From Hymenopus coronatus (taxonomy: Eukaryota; Arthropoda; Insecta; Mantodea; Hymenopodidae), in NCBI GenBank assembly GCA_030762935.1, contig CM060893.1, positions 14,700,897-14,764,896 of the forward strand: a stretch of DNA of 64,000 bases, given 5' to 3'. The notes beneath the pieces were generated by a model. The model was not told where the DNA came from. It made no database searches and saw only the letters and a list, made by a program, of their open reading frames with translations. Made by a program: the position numbers and the translations under genes. Below, one piece after another: positions 63,911-64,000 of this stretch (position 1 is the stretch's first letter; every line of letters begins with the position of its first letter).

Positions 63911-64000
63911 GTACATAATATGCACTGGATATAGAACTACTTGTACTAAGGTAATAAAATGCATGGTAGCATGATATTGAAACTATTAGCATAGAAAAAA

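Overview
The window is nuclear DNA of an arthropod, most likely an insect with a large, repeat-rich genome. The evidence is strongly AT-rich sequence, spliceosomal introns of 76 bp to 6.1 kb, an animal-type PMS2 gene, a terminal exon of a C2H2 zinc-finger gene, and the usual insect mix of decayed mobile elements (mariner/Tc1, Helitron, LINE 3' ends, Ty3/Gypsy, Penelope-like, tRNA-derived SINEs). A polyneopteran such as a stick insect, cockroach or termite would fit, but the species is inference only.

About 45 kb of the 64 kb is one gene on the minus strand, the DNA mismatch-repair endonuclease subunit PMS2. I could place 14 coding exons from the ATG at 52056 to the stop at 6678. Splice phases agree at every junction and the spliced CDS is 2586 nt (861 aa; human PMS2 has 862 aa). 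The first three exons are closely packed (introns of 77 and 76 bp). The other introns are 1.8 to 6.1 kb and filled with mobile elements. Two introns (8 and 12) appear to use GC-AG splice sites with the same donor core.

Right to left, the PMS2 introns hold these items. Intron 4: repeat-A copy and a decayed multi-copy gene carrying two SINEs. Intron 5: repeat-A copies, a Penelope-like GIY-YIG remnant, and a DNA transposon with about 30-bp inverted ends broken by a SINE. Intron 6: a Tc1/mariner element and a long CA tract. Intron 7: a LINE 3' end, a spacer-free 212-bp palindrome and an inverted repeat-A copy. Intron 8: SINEs and repeat A. Intron 9: a mariner split by a SINE. Intron 10: a Gypsy pol relic with a SINE. 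Intron 11: two LINE 3' ends, a Tc1-like fragment and repeat A. Intron 12: a SINE and a 30-bp minisatellite. Intron 13: a Helitron helicase relic and repeat A.

The observation I rate highest is that the intron 12 minisatellite looks derived from PMS2 exon 13, which lies right beside it. Its degenerate outer units match the exon segment coding for the conserved [10 protein letters not shown] block at up to 25 of 30 bases with the same 30-bp period, and they grade into 15 near-identical central units.

Upstream of PMS2 (52.1 to 64 kb) are an E2F-like promoter motif, a LINE reverse-transcriptase relic, a CA/TA microsatellite, SINEs, three mariner relics, a diverged array of about 90-bp repeats, and the last exon of a 17-finger C2H2 zinc-finger gene whose 5' exons lie beyond the right edge. 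Downstream of PMS2 (1 to 6.4 kb) I see only repeats. The mobile elements are genomic passengers and only PMS2 and the zinc-finger gene look functional.
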